Below, piece by piece: positions 23,829 through 32,305 of a stretch of DNA of 64,000 nt (its first letter is position 1; the number at the start of each line of letters is the position of its first letter). The position numbers and the translations under genes are program-made. Source of the DNA: CAADGU01 sp035444285 (GTDB taxonomy: Bacteria > Chloroflexota > Anaerolineae > Promineifilales > Promineifilaceae). Location of the stretch: the NCBI GenBank assembly GCA_035444285.1, contig DAOMOK010000011.1, forward strand, positions 167,555-231,554, read 5' to 3'. The notes beneath the pieces are model-generated. The model searched no databases. It was not told the origin of the DNA and saw only the letters and a program-made list of their open reading frames with translations.

Positions 23829-25178
23829 ATGAAGCAAATCCGTGCGATGGCGCGCCGGTTGTCGCCGATACAGTTGTTGGTGTTGGGGTTTGTGTTGTTG
23901 TCGTTGGTGGGGGCGCTGCTGTTGACGTTGCCGGTGGCGAACAGCAACGGCCGTAGCCAACCTTTTCTGGATGCCTTATTCATGTCCGTTTCGGCCGTCT
24001 CTACTACCGGGTTGGCGGTGGTTCACGTGGGCGGCGCTTATACGCTGTTTGGACAATTGGTTGTTCTGGCTCTGGTGCAAATTGGTGGGTTGGGTTATAT
24101 GACGCTTATCCTCTTTGTCATCTATATAGCCGGTGGCACCATTTCTTACCAGAGCGGCCATCTAATGACCGAGTCTATGGCCATGCCCTCACGCGGTGAA
24201 ATGCGCGCCTTTGTGCGGCGTATCATCAAAGTGACCTTATTGTTTGAAGGAGTAGGGGCGCTGGCATTGACGCTGTATTGGATGCCAGCTTATGGCTGGT
24301 TGGAAGCGGCTTACCTGGGGCTGTTTCATGCTATCTCCGCTTTTTGCACGGCCGGTATTATGTTGTTTGCCGATGGTTTTGTAGCCTACCAGAGCGATTG
24401 GCTGTTTAATGGCCTGGTCAACGTGATTGCCTTTGCCGGGGGGGTAGGTTTTTTTGTGTTGAGCGATGGCTATAATGCGCTGCGGCGTTTGCTGCGCCGC
24501 CAGGCAGTATACCGGTTGACAACGCACAGTAAATTGGCGTTATTAACTTCAACGGGACTGGTAGTAGGGGGCACGGCCGTACTATTCTGGCTCAATTATA
24601 CCCTGGCCGTACCCTGGCCCACCCATTTCCTTACCGCTTCTTTTCAGGCCTTATCGGCCAGCAGTACCACCGGCTTCAATACGGTGGATTTAGCCCAGTG
24701 GCGGCAAACTTCGCTGCTCATTCTCATCGTCCTCATGTTTATTGGCGCGCCGGCCGGGGGAACGGGTGGCGGCATCAAATCCACCACCTTTGGCGTTATT
24801 TTGCTGATCCTGTGGGCGGTGCTGCGGCACAACCGGGATGTGAATGCCTTCGGGCGGCGTATTCCACGAGATACCTTGGTGAAGGGGGTGGCGGTGGCGA
24901 TGACGGCCGTTATCTGGCTTGCCATCTCCTCTATTCTGCTGACCCTGACTGAGCCAGCCGCCCAATTTTTAGACATTCTATTTGAGTCGGCTTCCGCATT
25001 GGGTACCGTTGGGCTTTCCACCGGCTTGACGCCAGACTTGAGCAGTGGCGGCAAGGTCGTTGTGATCCTGACCATGCTGGTGGGGCGGGTGGGACCGTTG
25101 GGGGTGATGTTTTCGCTGTTTGGACGGCCGTCTACCGCCGCCTACCGTTACCCTCAGGAAGAAGTATTTGTAGGTTAG
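23829..25178 (+). CDS. Ktr/Trk-type potassium transporter membrane subunit
   Basis: A 449-residue TrkH/KtrB-family channel-like transporter in the cytoplasmic membrane. Four pore-loop filters, each with the key Gly, are seen: SAVSTTGLAV, SAFCTAGIML, SASSTTGFNT and SALGTVGLST. The middle hydrophobic stretch GAPAGGTGGGIKSTT matches the gating loop after the third filter. Length suits KtrB. Its RCK partner follows 12 bases later. The start ATG at 23829 abuts the heptamer array and lacks a clear Shine-Dalgarno. Confidence 0.93.
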   Translation: MKQIRAMARRLSPIQLLVLGFVLLSLVGALLLTLPVANSNGRSQPFLDALFMSVSAVSTTGLAVVHVGGAYTLFGQLVVLALVQIGGLGYMTLILFVIYIAGGTISYQSGHLMTESMAMPSRGEMRAFVRRIIKVTLLFEGVGALALTLYWMPAYGWLEAAYLGLFHAISAFCTAGIMLFADGFVAYQSDWLFNGLVNVIAFAGGVGFFVLSDGYNALRRLLRRQAVYRLTTHSKLALLTSTGLVVGGTAVLFWLNYTLAVPWPTHFLTASFQALSASSTTGFNTVDLAQWRQTSLLILIVLMFIGAPAGGTGGGIKSTTFGVILLILWAVLRHNRDVNAFGRRIPRDTLVKGVAVAMTAVIWLAISSILLTLTEPAAQFLDILFESASALGTVGLSTGLTPDLSSGGKVVVILTMLVGRVGPLGVMFSLFGRPSTAAYRYPQEEVFVG

Positions 25179-25190
25179 AGGAGAATTGTT

Positions 25191-25925
25191 GTGAGTATTA
25201 TTCAGAGGCTTTTAGGCAGACCCAAACCGGCTACATCCACAAGCGTACCGGCTATGCCAACCCCCGCGCCCCGGCAGCAGCGCGGCTTCGTGGTTATTGG
25301 CCTGGGTCGTTTTGGCAGCAGCGTGGCCGAAACGCTGGTTAATAACGGCCATGATGTCTTGGGTATAGATGCTGACCTGGAGCGGGTGCAGCACGTGAGC
25401 AAAACGCTGCCACACGTCTTGCAGCTAGATGCCACCAACGCCGACGCCCTGGCCCAGGTGGGCATTGCCGATTTTGACACGGGCATTGTCTGTATCAGCA
25501 ACAATTTTGAAGACAATCTGCTGGCGACCGTGCTGCTACGGCGGTTGGGCGTGCGGCGGGTGATTACCAAAGCCGCCACCCGTTTGCAGAAGACAATTCT
25601 GGAAGAAGTTGGGGCACATCAGGTTATCATGCCAGAGCATGAGGCGGGCATTCACCTGGGGCGACGGTTGGCCAGCCGTCACACCATTGACGCTTATATG
25701 GAAATCCGGGACGGCATGGGTGTGGTAGAAATAGCCGTGCCCCAAAAGCTATGTGGGCAAACACTGGCCCAGTGCAATTTGCGCCAAAAACTAGGACTCA
25801 ATGTCATTGCTGTTGATCGGGAGGGGAAGCTGGTGATAAACCCGGCGGCCGATTTTATATTGCAGCCGGGAGATATGCTGCTGGTTTTGGGGCAGATTGA
25901 GGATGTGGAACGGCTGCAAACGTAA
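25191..25925 (+). CDS. KtrA/TrkA-type RCK regulatory subunit
   Basis: A 244-residue cytoplasmic ring-forming subunit that gates the potassium transporter encoded just upstream. After a 30-residue Pro/Thr-rich leader, the Rossmann fold starts with FVVIGLGRFGSSVAETL and has acidic GIDADLERVQ at the end of strand two. A C-terminal TrkA_C domain occupies about 160-244 (GQTLAQCNLRQKLGLNVIAV, LQPGDMLLVLG). It begins with GTG preceded by GAGGAG. The unusual Pro/Thr-rich extension is absent from most KtrA proteins. Confidence 0.93.
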   Translation: MSIIQRLLGRPKPATSTSVPAMPTPAPRQQRGFVVIGLGRFGSSVAETLVNNGHDVLGIDADLERVQHVSKTLPHVLQLDATNADALAQVGIADFDTGIVCISNNFEDNLLATVLLRRLGVRRVITKAATRLQKTILEEVGAHQVIMPEHEAGIHLGRRLASRHTIDAYMEIRDGMGVVEIAVPQKLCGQTLAQCNLRQKLGLNVIAVDREGKLVINPAADFILQPGDMLLVLGQIEDVERLQT

Positions 25926-25928
25926 GAT

Positions 25929-25982
25929 GGTAATTGGTAATCGGTTATCCGACCACCGATTACCGTTCACCGATTACCGAAC
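25929..25982. repeat. GGTAATC / GATTACC heptamer hairpin
   Basis: GGTAATTGGTAATCGGTTAT faces ACCGATTACCG-class units. It overlaps the 3' end of the minus-strand gene that follows and separates two convergent transcripts. Confidence 0.75.
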
Positions 25983-26369
25983 AGACGGCCGTAACACAAA
26001 CACCGCCTCTCCTTTGGGGTCAGACGCCCAGGACACATCCACCTGTGCCTGCACCTTCCAAATGGTGCTAATGTAATGGCCCTCAAAGCTCCAGGGCTGG
26101 TGGGGCAGCACAAATTCAAAGTCAAACGAACGAGGCGAACCGCCAGATAGGGTACCGCTGAACAGGTTTTGCTCTTGTACCTTTTCCAAATACTGGGTGC
26201 CTCGCCCCATGGTGTGCCACAGCAGCCGTAAATACAGGTTTTTGCATTTCACGTCGCTGTCGGGATATACCGTCAGGTTCCCACGCAGTACATCACCCGG
26301 CGCATATTGCGCGTAACCATAGTCTGTTTCACCACCTGACAAAGCGATCTCAATCAACACATCAGCCAT
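25974..26369 (-). CDS. Arrestin-like fold protein, short
   Basis: A 131-residue soluble protein of no named family that I can fix. The pattern APGDVLRGNLTVYPDSDVKC, then LYLRLLWHTMGRGTQY and FDFEFVLPHQPWSFEGHYISTIW, resembles arrestin/SpoOM-type beta-sandwich domains (an extended surface strand, then an F-x-L-P turn before a second strand set). It lies downstream of the related gene at 26408 on the same strand, with 38 bases between. The function is unknown. Confidence 0.6.
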   Translation of the reverse strand: MADVLIEIALSGGETDYGYAQYAPGDVLRGNLTVYPDSDVKCKNLYLRLLWHTMGRGTQYLEKVQEQNLFSGTLSGGSPRSFDFEFVLPHQPWSFEGHYISTIWKVQAQVDVSWASDPKGEAVFVLRPSVR

Positions 26370-26407
26370 ACCCGTTCACGCCTCCCATTGCGCCATTACC
26401 CAAATAC

Positions 26408-27025
26408 TCATTTCACCATCGCCAGTTCTGGCAGCACCGTCAATTCATACTCGTCCACATAATCCGGCAGTTTGGCGATGTCTGCTTTTACCCGCACAAA
26501 CCATTCCAACCGGTTGCGCCGCACTTTCAACGTGTGCATGGCGTCCGGCGGAATCTGCATGGTGAATGTTTCCTGTATATATTGGCCTGCCATGTATTCG
26601 CCGCCCGGCAGTTCAAAATTTTCATAGATGTCTTCATGGGTTACAGTACGGGTGTCGGTGCCTTGCTGGTACGTGGCCGTTTCTTTGAACACCAGTTGCA
26701 CGACGATGCTTTCTAATTGCACATTGCGTTTGAAGGTGTGCATCAGATTGACGGTGAACTGCTCCCCCACGCGCAAATTGGAATTGGAAATGGTGATGTC
26801 CGGTTTGCCCACGCGGGCGCGGCTGTAATAGATGGTGGCCGCGTACCCCAGCATGATCAGGCCCGGTAGCACAAAAAGGGCGCTAAACAAAACGCCTGCG
26901 TATTGGCGGTCAAGCAGCGCCGGTATCATAATGGTGAGTGAGCAGCATGTCCAAAAAATGCCAAAGATGCCCAGAAAAACGACGCCGTTTCGGCTGTTGA
27001 GAGAGATGCTTTTGTTTGTTTGCAT
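26408..27025 (-). CDS. Membrane-anchored arrestin-like protein
   Basis: A 205-residue protein with two N-terminal membrane helices (about 12-37 and 43-66) and a soluble beta-rich domain. The domain pattern is ISNSNLRVGEQFTVNL, then LESIVVQLVFKETATYQQ and ETFTMQIPPDAMHTLKVRRNRLEWFVRV. It parallels the soluble protein encoded next to it: a Gly-Glu/Asp turn, an aromatic-flanked strand and a proline before the last strands. The two may form a membrane-attached pair. Family and role are not established. Confidence 0.6.
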   Translation of the reverse strand: MQTNKSISLNSRNGVVFLGIFGIFWTCCSLTIMIPALLDRQYAGVLFSALFVLPGLIMLGYAATIYYSRARVGKPDITISNSNLRVGEQFTVNLMHTFKRNVQLESIVVQLVFKETATYQQGTDTRTVTHEDIYENFELPGGEYMAGQYIQETFTMQIPPDAMHTLKVRRNRLEWFVRVKADIAKLPDYVDEYELTVLPELAMVK

Positions 27026-27029
27026 AGCC

Positions 27030-28064
27030 TTAACCCGATTGTAATCCCTGTAAAAATGATACCACGCTCTGCCCTAACTGTGGCAGCAGATAGCCACCCT
27101 CCTGTATGACCAGCATGGGTACACCCAGAGCGGCAATTTGTACGGCCATACGGCCGTAGCTCTCCACCGTCAGCTTAAACCCACCCACCGGGTCATTCTC
27201 CAGTGTATCAGCGCCAAAAGAAATGACCAGACAATCCGGCACAAAGGCGCGAATACGGCGCAGGGCAATATCCAACGCCACCAGGTAGGCCGGTTCCGTT
27301 GACCCTAATGGTAAGGGAAAGTTGAAGTTGTGGTTTTCGCCAGCGCCAATGCCGTATTCATCGGCAAACCCCCAGTAGAAGGGGTATTCGTGCAGGGGAT
27401 CGGCGTGGATGGAGCAGGTGAGGACGTCGGCACGGCCGTAGAAAATTTCCTGCGTGCCATTTCCATGATGATAATCCAGGTCTAAAATGGCAACCCGCTG
27501 CCCTTTCTCCACCAACCATTGGCTGGCGATGGCCGCATTGTTCAGGTAACAAAAACCGCCAATCATGTCGGCGGCGGCATGGTGCCCCGGTGGACGGCAC
27601 AGGGCATACGCGGTGTGTTCGCCATTGGCTACCGCGGCGGCAGCGGTGACGGCCGTTTGGGCGCTCCAATACGCCGCCGTCCACGTCTCTGCAAAAATGG
27701 GCGACCCCACATCAAAACAGTAATAACCCAACAATCCCCATACCGAAACCGGTTTACGGCGTGGCCGGCTCCCTACGCTAAAGGTCTCCGGTAGGGCCAC
27801 ATCACGCCCCGTTTCGGCTACAAAACGCTCGTGCGCCGTCTGTAAAAAAGCCACCATTTCATGTCGGTGAACTTCCACAATGGGCGGCAGGCCAAAATCC
27901 TGCGGTGGCTGAATGCGACCCAAACCGGCAGCCAGCACCGCATCATGAATAATCAGCCCGCGCCGGGCTACTTCAGAATAATAAACGGCCGTATGGGGCT
28001 GGTCCGGTTGGTGCAATCTAGCCGGATCGTGTGCCAGATGGTCAGCGTAATAAAAAATATGCAT
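27030..28064 (-). CDS. Histone deacetylase/acetylpolyamine amidohydrolase-family enzyme
   Basis: A 344-residue zinc hydrolase that removes acetyl groups from small amines or proteins. It shows RPPGHHA (active-site histidine pair), GGFCYLNNAAIA, zinc ligands in ILDLDYHHGNGTQ and the third ligand in ISFGADTLENDP. The catalytic tyrosine region EGGYLL lies near the C-terminus. It fits the bacterial acetylpolyamine amidohydrolase branch by length and by the HDPARLHQPDQPH start. It ends four bases upstream of the arrestin-like gene start, so the three probably share an mRNA. Confidence 0.9.
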   Translation of the reverse strand: MHIFYYADHLAHDPARLHQPDQPHTAVYYSEVARRGLIIHDAVLAAGLGRIQPPQDFGLPPIVEVHRHEMVAFLQTAHERFVAETGRDVALPETFSVGSRPRRKPVSVWGLLGYYCFDVGSPIFAETWTAAYWSAQTAVTAAAAVANGEHTAYALCRPPGHHAAADMIGGFCYLNNAAIASQWLVEKGQRVAILDLDYHHGNGTQEIFYGRADVLTCSIHADPLHEYPFYWGFADEYGIGAGENHNFNFPLPLGSTEPAYLVALDIALRRIRAFVPDCLVISFGADTLENDPVGGFKLTVESYGRMAVQIAALGVPMLVIQEGGYLLPQLGQSVVSFLQGLQSG

Positions 28065-28163
28065 GGTATGTGCGAACCCGCCAGATATTTGGTGACCTGG
28101 CAGGTTAAGTTGAATCCGGTAACAGGCTCAATTAAACCCTGAAACAATCAATTCGCCAAAAGA

Positions 28164-28892
28164 TTACCTGGCCACGTCATCGTTGGGCGCCAGGTTATCC
28201 AGCTCCACCAGCTTACCAGTTACCGTAAAAATGACTCGTTCACATATGTTGAGCGCCCGGTCCCCTGTGCGTTCCAGATTGTGCGCCGCCCACAAATGAT
28301 AGTTGGCATGGGTTGCCAGTTGTGGCGATTGCATAACTTCGGCCATCAGATCGGCATAAATCTGGTTATACAGCGCATCTACTTCATCATCCAACGTGGC
28401 GATGGTGTAGGCCAGGGCTACATCACGCTCGGTAAAGGCAAACAAGGCGCGGCGCAACATGCCCTGCGCTTTTACCGCCATACGCGGTAGATTGGGCGTG
28501 GGCGATAGCAGTGGCTCTTTGCCGATCATGCGGGTGACTTTGGCAATACCTTTGGCATAGTCATTGATGCGCTCCAATTCGGTGACAATGGCTAACACGG
28601 CGGCGACGGTGCGCAGATCGCGGGCGATGGGGTTTTGGGTGGCAATGAGCGACAGGCAGTCTGCTTCCATCTGGTAGCGCTGTGCATTCACCAATCGGTC
28701 ATCGGCAATGAGCTGCATAGCGCCATCTACATCCTGGTTTTTCAAAATGTCTACAGCGCCCAGGATGTTGTGGCTGACGCGGCTGCCCATGATCAGCATA
28801 TTGTCTTGCAGACGGCGCAGTTCACGCTCCAATGGCTGGCGAGCGGTTGGTCGTTGCTGTGGTTGGCGAATCATACGTTTTGGTCTTTGCAT
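28164..28892 (-). CDS. phoU: PhoU-family phosphate signalling protein
   Basis: A 242-residue protein made of two three-helix bundles that couples phosphate transport to signalling. Typical PhoU features are the repeated E/DxxxD metal-site motifs (ELERINDYAKGIAKV in the first half, NLERTGDRALNICERV in the second) and RDLRTVAAVLAI. The N-terminal Arg/Gln-rich tail of about 20 residues (MQRPKRMIRQPQQRP) is unusual. No pst transporter genes are adjacent. A strong hairpin lies upstream. Confidence 0.9.
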   Translation of the reverse strand: MQRPKRMIRQPQQRPTARQPLERELRRLQDNMLIMGSRVSHNILGAVDILKNQDVDGAMQLIADDRLVNAQRYQMEADCLSLIATQNPIARDLRTVAAVLAIVTELERINDYAKGIAKVTRMIGKEPLLSPTPNLPRMAVKAQGMLRRALFAFTERDVALAYTIATLDDEVDALYNQIYADLMAEVMQSPQLATHANYHLWAAHNLERTGDRALNICERVIFTVTGKLVELDNLAPNDDVAR

Positions 28893-28931
28893 TATATCCC
28901 ACCCATTTGTCTGGCGTTGTCAGCAGAAAGC

Positions 28932-28970
28932 GAACCAGGGAGAGGGAGGGCGCCCTCTCCCTGGTTCTTT
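28932..28970. terminator. 15-bp hairpin with T-run between gltX and phoU
   Basis: GAACCAGGGAGAGGG (28932-28946) pairs exactly with CCCTCTCCCTGGTTC (28953-28967), with a 6-base loop and four Ts on the plus-strand side. On the minus strand the tail is weaker (GCTTTCTG). The remaining spacer to 29161 shows no gene. Confidence 0.7.
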
Positions 28971-29161
28971 TGCAACTGCTACCCTAACCATAGAGGAGAA
29001 GAGGAGAAAAGGGAGGAAAGAAGATATTTTTTGAGCGGTTGCTGCTTGCTACGTGACGCTGGTAAATATACCGCGCTGCGTTTAACAAGGTGTTAACAGG
29101 GAGATAAGGCTTTGTAAAGGTTTGGTTAAGCGTAAAGTGACACTGCGTACCGATTGCCACT

Positions 29162-30637
29162 TTACGCAAAGAGGGCGATCATTTCTTCCAGGCGGGCCAG
29201 GGTGCGGTCACGGCCGAGGGCGATGATGGATTCATACACAGGTGGGGAAACCTGTTGGCCGGTGACGCCCAGGCGCAGTTTGCCCAGAAAAGGGCCGGGT
29301 TTGGCGTTGGTGGTAAAACGGGCGCCAATTTCACTCAAGCCAATGCCTAGCGTGTCCACGTCAAAAGGTTCGGCGGTGGCGATGAAATCGCGGGTAGCAT
29401 GGTAGGCGGCTTTGGCGGCTTCGGGAGGAAGTTTGGCGTCGCTGAGGGATTCGGCGGAAACGGCCGTGTCTGGTGCCGTCTCATCAAACAAAAAGCGCAA
29501 AAATGGGATGGCGTCGGGAAATGTCTTGAGGCGCGGTTTCATGGCCGGCATCACCAGCAACAGCGACTCCACATTCACTTCCCAACCTTGCTGTTCCAGA
29601 AAAGGTTTGACGACCTTTGCCAACTCCACAACATCCATTTCCTGAATATATTGGCCGTTCAGCCAGTCCAGTTTGCTGTATGGCAGTTTCACCGGCGCGG
29701 GGCTGATGTCCGCCAGATCAAAGCGGGACAACGCTTCGGTGATGGTGAATTTCTCGCGGTCATCGCCAAAAGACCAGCCAATGTTTGCCAGGAAGTTCAC
29801 CACCGCTTCCGGCAGGTAGCCTGCTTCCATAAATTCGGTGGCGCGCACCAATACCTTTTCACCGCTGTCCACAAAGGCTTGATGCCGTTTGCTTAGTTTG
29901 CCCTTGCCGCTGGGGTTCAAAATTACCGGCAAATGCACCAGCACCGGCATTTCCCAGCCAAACGCCTGGTACATTTGCACGTGAATGGGCGCAGTGTTGA
30001 GCCATTCCACGCCGCGGGTGACGTGGCTGATTTTCATCAGGTGGTCGTCTACCAGGTGCGCCAGATGGTAAGTGGGCAGCCCATTGGATTTGAGGATGAT
30101 GTAATCGGTGAACTGGTCATTAGGGAAGATAACGTTGCCGCGCAGGAGGTCGGGCACGGCCGTTTCCCCTGTCAGCGGCATCTTAAAACGAATAACATAG
30201 GGCTTGCCCTGGGCTTCCAGGTCAGCAACCTTGTCCGCTGGATAGTCGCGGTAACGCCGGTCATACCCACCCGGCACACCGGCTTCCCGCATCGCTTCCA
30301 GTTCTTCTGGCGTGGCAAAACATTTGTAGGCACGGCCGTGCCCAATCAGCCAGTGGGCATATTCCTGGTAAAGCGCCGCCCGCTCCGTCTGCACATAGGG
30401 GCCATAAGGCCCACCCACATCCGGCCCTTCGTCCCAATCAATGCCAAACCAGCGCAGCCCTGCCATCATATTTTCGACAGCGCCGGGCACGGTGCGGCTG
30501 GTGTCGGTATCTTCAATGCGCAGCAAAAATTGGCCGCCATGTTTACGGGCATACATCCAGCCAAACAAAGCCGACCAGGCGCTGCCAATGTGCAAGTAGC
30601 CCGTAGGGCTGGGGGCAAAACGTGTACGTACTGTCAT
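29162..30637 (-). CDS. gltX: Glutamyl-tRNA synthetase
   Basis: Charges tRNA-Glu (possibly also tRNA-Gln) with glutamate. The 491-residue class I enzyme has the HIGH-type motif in APSPTGYLHIGS at residues 7-18, the KMSKS-type motif as GKGKLSKRH at about 245-253, and the RIEDTD loop. The ATG at 30637 is preceded by GAGGT five bases away and puts the TRFAPSPTG strand at the proper N-terminus; a longer frame to 30730 is rejected. A heptamer array lies just upstream. Confidence 0.96.
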   Translation of the reverse strand: MTVRTRFAPSPTGYLHIGSAWSALFGWMYARKHGGQFLLRIEDTDTSRTVPGAVENMMAGLRWFGIDWDEGPDVGGPYGPYVQTERAALYQEYAHWLIGHGRAYKCFATPEELEAMREAGVPGGYDRRYRDYPADKVADLEAQGKPYVIRFKMPLTGETAVPDLLRGNVIFPNDQFTDYIILKSNGLPTYHLAHLVDDHLMKISHVTRGVEWLNTAPIHVQMYQAFGWEMPVLVHLPVILNPSGKGKLSKRHQAFVDSGEKVLVRATEFMEAGYLPEAVVNFLANIGWSFGDDREKFTITEALSRFDLADISPAPVKLPYSKLDWLNGQYIQEMDVVELAKVVKPFLEQQGWEVNVESLLLVMPAMKPRLKTFPDAIPFLRFLFDETAPDTAVSAESLSDAKLPPEAAKAAYHATRDFIATAEPFDVDTLGIGLSEIGARFTTNAKPGPFLGKLRLGVTGQQVSPPVYESIIALGRDRTLARLEEMIALFA

Positions 30638-30691
30638 ACTTACCTCATAGGAGTGATTGATAGGAGTGATTGCGACGGGGATTGTACTGTA

Positions 30692-30777
30692 ATCGGGAAT
30701 CGGTATCCAAATTCTCTGTAATTTCTTCACCGATCACCGGTTACGGATTACGGATTACTGATTACTGATTACGGTTT
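30692..30777. repeat. GATTACGG/GATTACTG heptamer array between rodA and gltX
   Basis: TAATCGGGAATCGG on the left; ATTACGG, ATTACTG and ATTACTG units on the right. The rodA stop codon TAA (30776-30778 complement) lies inside the array. Confidence 0.75.
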
Positions 30778-31885
30778 ACCCAAACTCCTGCTTCCGGTGG
30801 CGCATGAGTACGGATTGGACAACGCCGATGGCAATAAAGAGCGTCGTGAGGGAGCTGCCGCCATAGCTTACAAAGGGCAATGTTAACCCGGTAACGGGCA
30901 GCACCCGCACATTCATGCCCACACTAACGGTTGTTTGGAAGAAGAGGATGGTGGCGATCCCCACGCAGATCAATTTACCGGCGGGGTCTGGGGTTATAAA
31001 GGCCACGCGCAAAATGCGCCATAAAATGAAAGCCATCAAGGTCAATACAATGAGGGAACCAAAAATGAGGCCCATTTCCTCGGTGAGAACAGAAAAAATG
31101 AAGTCGGTATGCTGCACGCGCAAGAAACCGAGCTGACTCTGGGTGCCATTGAGATAGCCTTTACCAAACCAACTACCGGAGCCGATGCTGATCTCGGCCT
31201 GCTCGATATTGAAAAGGGACTCCTCGTCAGCGTTTTCTGGGCTGATGAAGGTGGTGATGCGCTCTTTCTGGTACTCTTGTAAGAAGGGGAATACGGCCGT
31301 TAATCCCATGATCCCGATTAGCGCCAATAAGGCAAAATGGGACAGCGGCAGCCCGGCCAACCAGATCATCATAAACCACAGCACCAGGAACATGAGTGAC
31401 ATGCCCAGGTCTGGTTCCAGGAAAATGAGACCCACCGGGATCACAATGTAGATAACGGCCGCAATCGTATTGGAAAATTGGTGAATTTGGTGCCGCCGGT
31501 TTGCCAGAAATTGGGCGAAGGTGATGGCTAGAAATACGCGGCCAAATTCCGATGGTTGGATACGGATTTCAGAAGTCACTTGAATCCAGCGCCGGGTCTC
31601 ATTACCAAACGCGCCGGCCACCAACACAAAAACGAGCGCAGCGACCAGCCCAAAATAAATGTACCAATGCATCGAAGTGAGGACACGATAATCAATGGCA
31701 GCAAAGATTAACATAATGATGAAGCCGATGACGGCCCACCGCACCTGTGCTACCGGTAAAGTCTCAAAGGCAGGCGCGCCGGTCACAGCGCTGCGAATGA
31801 TTAACACACCGTAAGCGGTCAACAGCAAAACAGCGGCTACCAGCCATATGTCGAAGTAACGCCAGGTAGAAGTACGTGCTAACAT
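30776..31885 (-). CDS. rodA: RodA-type peptidoglycan glycosyltransferase
   Basis: A SEDS-family polytopic membrane enzyme that polymerises lipid II during cell elongation. The 369-residue protein has about ten hydrophobic segments. SEDS signatures are WIQVTSEIRIQPSEFGRVFL (the QPSE motif), FLEPDLGMSLMF with the catalytic Asp region, GSGSWFGKGYLNGTQSQLGFLRVQHTDFIF in parts, and PFVSYGGSSL near the end. The HTDFIF form favours RodA over FtsW. It follows minCDE on the same strand but lies right behind an intrinsic terminator, with only 13 bases between the T-run and its start codon. Confidence 0.93.
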   Translation of the reverse strand: MLARTSTWRYFDIWLVAAVLLLTAYGVLIIRSAVTGAPAFETLPVAQVRWAVIGFIIMLIFAAIDYRVLTSMHWYIYFGLVAALVFVLVAGAFGNETRRWIQVTSEIRIQPSEFGRVFLAITFAQFLANRRHQIHQFSNTIAAVIYIVIPVGLIFLEPDLGMSLMFLVLWFMMIWLAGLPLSHFALLALIGIMGLTAVFPFLQEYQKERITTFISPENADEESLFNIEQAEISIGSGSWFGKGYLNGTQSQLGFLRVQHTDFIFSVLTEEMGLIFGSLIVLTLMAFILWRILRVAFITPDPAGKLICVGIATILFFQTTVSVGMNVRVLPVTGLTLPFVSYGGSSLTTLFIAIGVVQSVLMRHRKQEFG

Positions 31886-31898
31886 CAGGCTGTATCAT

Positions 31899-31930
31899 AA
31901 AAAAAAGCCCGCACTCTGACGAGGGCAGGC
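31899..31930 (-). terminator. Intrinsic terminator between minE and rodA
   Basis: On the minus strand GCCTGCCCTC-GTCA-GAGTGCGGGC forms a stem with one wobble and one mismatch, followed by eight Ts (31906-31899). TATGAT directly after the T-run could act as a -10 for a near-leaderless rodA mRNA. Confidence 0.75.
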
Positions 31931-31990
31931 GCTTGATTTACACTGATTACTCATATGGGTGAATCAGGTAATCGGGTAATTACCCAATCA

Positions 31991-32257
31991 TTACCGACGG
32001 CCGTTGGCATGAACCGCAATCAAAGGTACTTCAGCCACCAACCGGCTTTCGCGCTCATCCTGATCCACATTCACCACTACATCTTCCGGGTTAATGTCCA
32101 GATGTTTCACAAAAACCTGAATGATCTCATCTTTAATCTGCGCCAACACACCCGGCGATACATCGCTGCGGTCGTGAATCAACACCATTTGCAGCCGTTT
32201 TTTGGCCGTGGCCCCGCTTTTTTCATCTCTACCCAGTAGTTTGTCTACCCAGCTCAT
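31991..32257 (-). CDS. minE: MinE cell-division topological factor
   Basis: An 88-residue partner of MinD that drives MinCD off the membrane and positions the division site. It shows the N-terminal membrane-targeting and contact helix (MSWVDKLLGRDEKSGATAKK, then RLQMVLIHDRSD) and the dimerising beta strands (DVVVNVDQDERESRLVAEVPL). The ATG at 32257 is preceded by GGAGAAGG; an in-frame TTG four codons earlier is inside that ribosome site. Last gene of minCDE. Confidence 0.95.
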   Translation of the reverse strand: MSWVDKLLGRDEKSGATAKKRLQMVLIHDRSDVSPGVLAQIKDEIIQVFVKHLDINPEDVVVNVDQDERESRLVAEVPLIAVHANGRR

Positions 32258-32268
32258 AGCCTTCTCCA

Positions 32269-32305
32269 ATGGTCAATTGATAATTGCCAGTTGACAATTT
32301 TCAAT
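32269..32305. repeat. CAATTGA heptamer array between minD and minE
   Basis: Units of the TCAATTG/ATAATTG/CCAGTTG/ACAATTT class. The minD stop codon TGA (complement at 32301-32303) is part of the array. Confidence 0.7.

Noticed and set aside
30638..30730. 31-residue N-terminal extension of GltX
   Set aside because: The residues come from spacer repeats; the strong GAGGT and the conserved TRFAPSPTG start fix the ATG at 30637.
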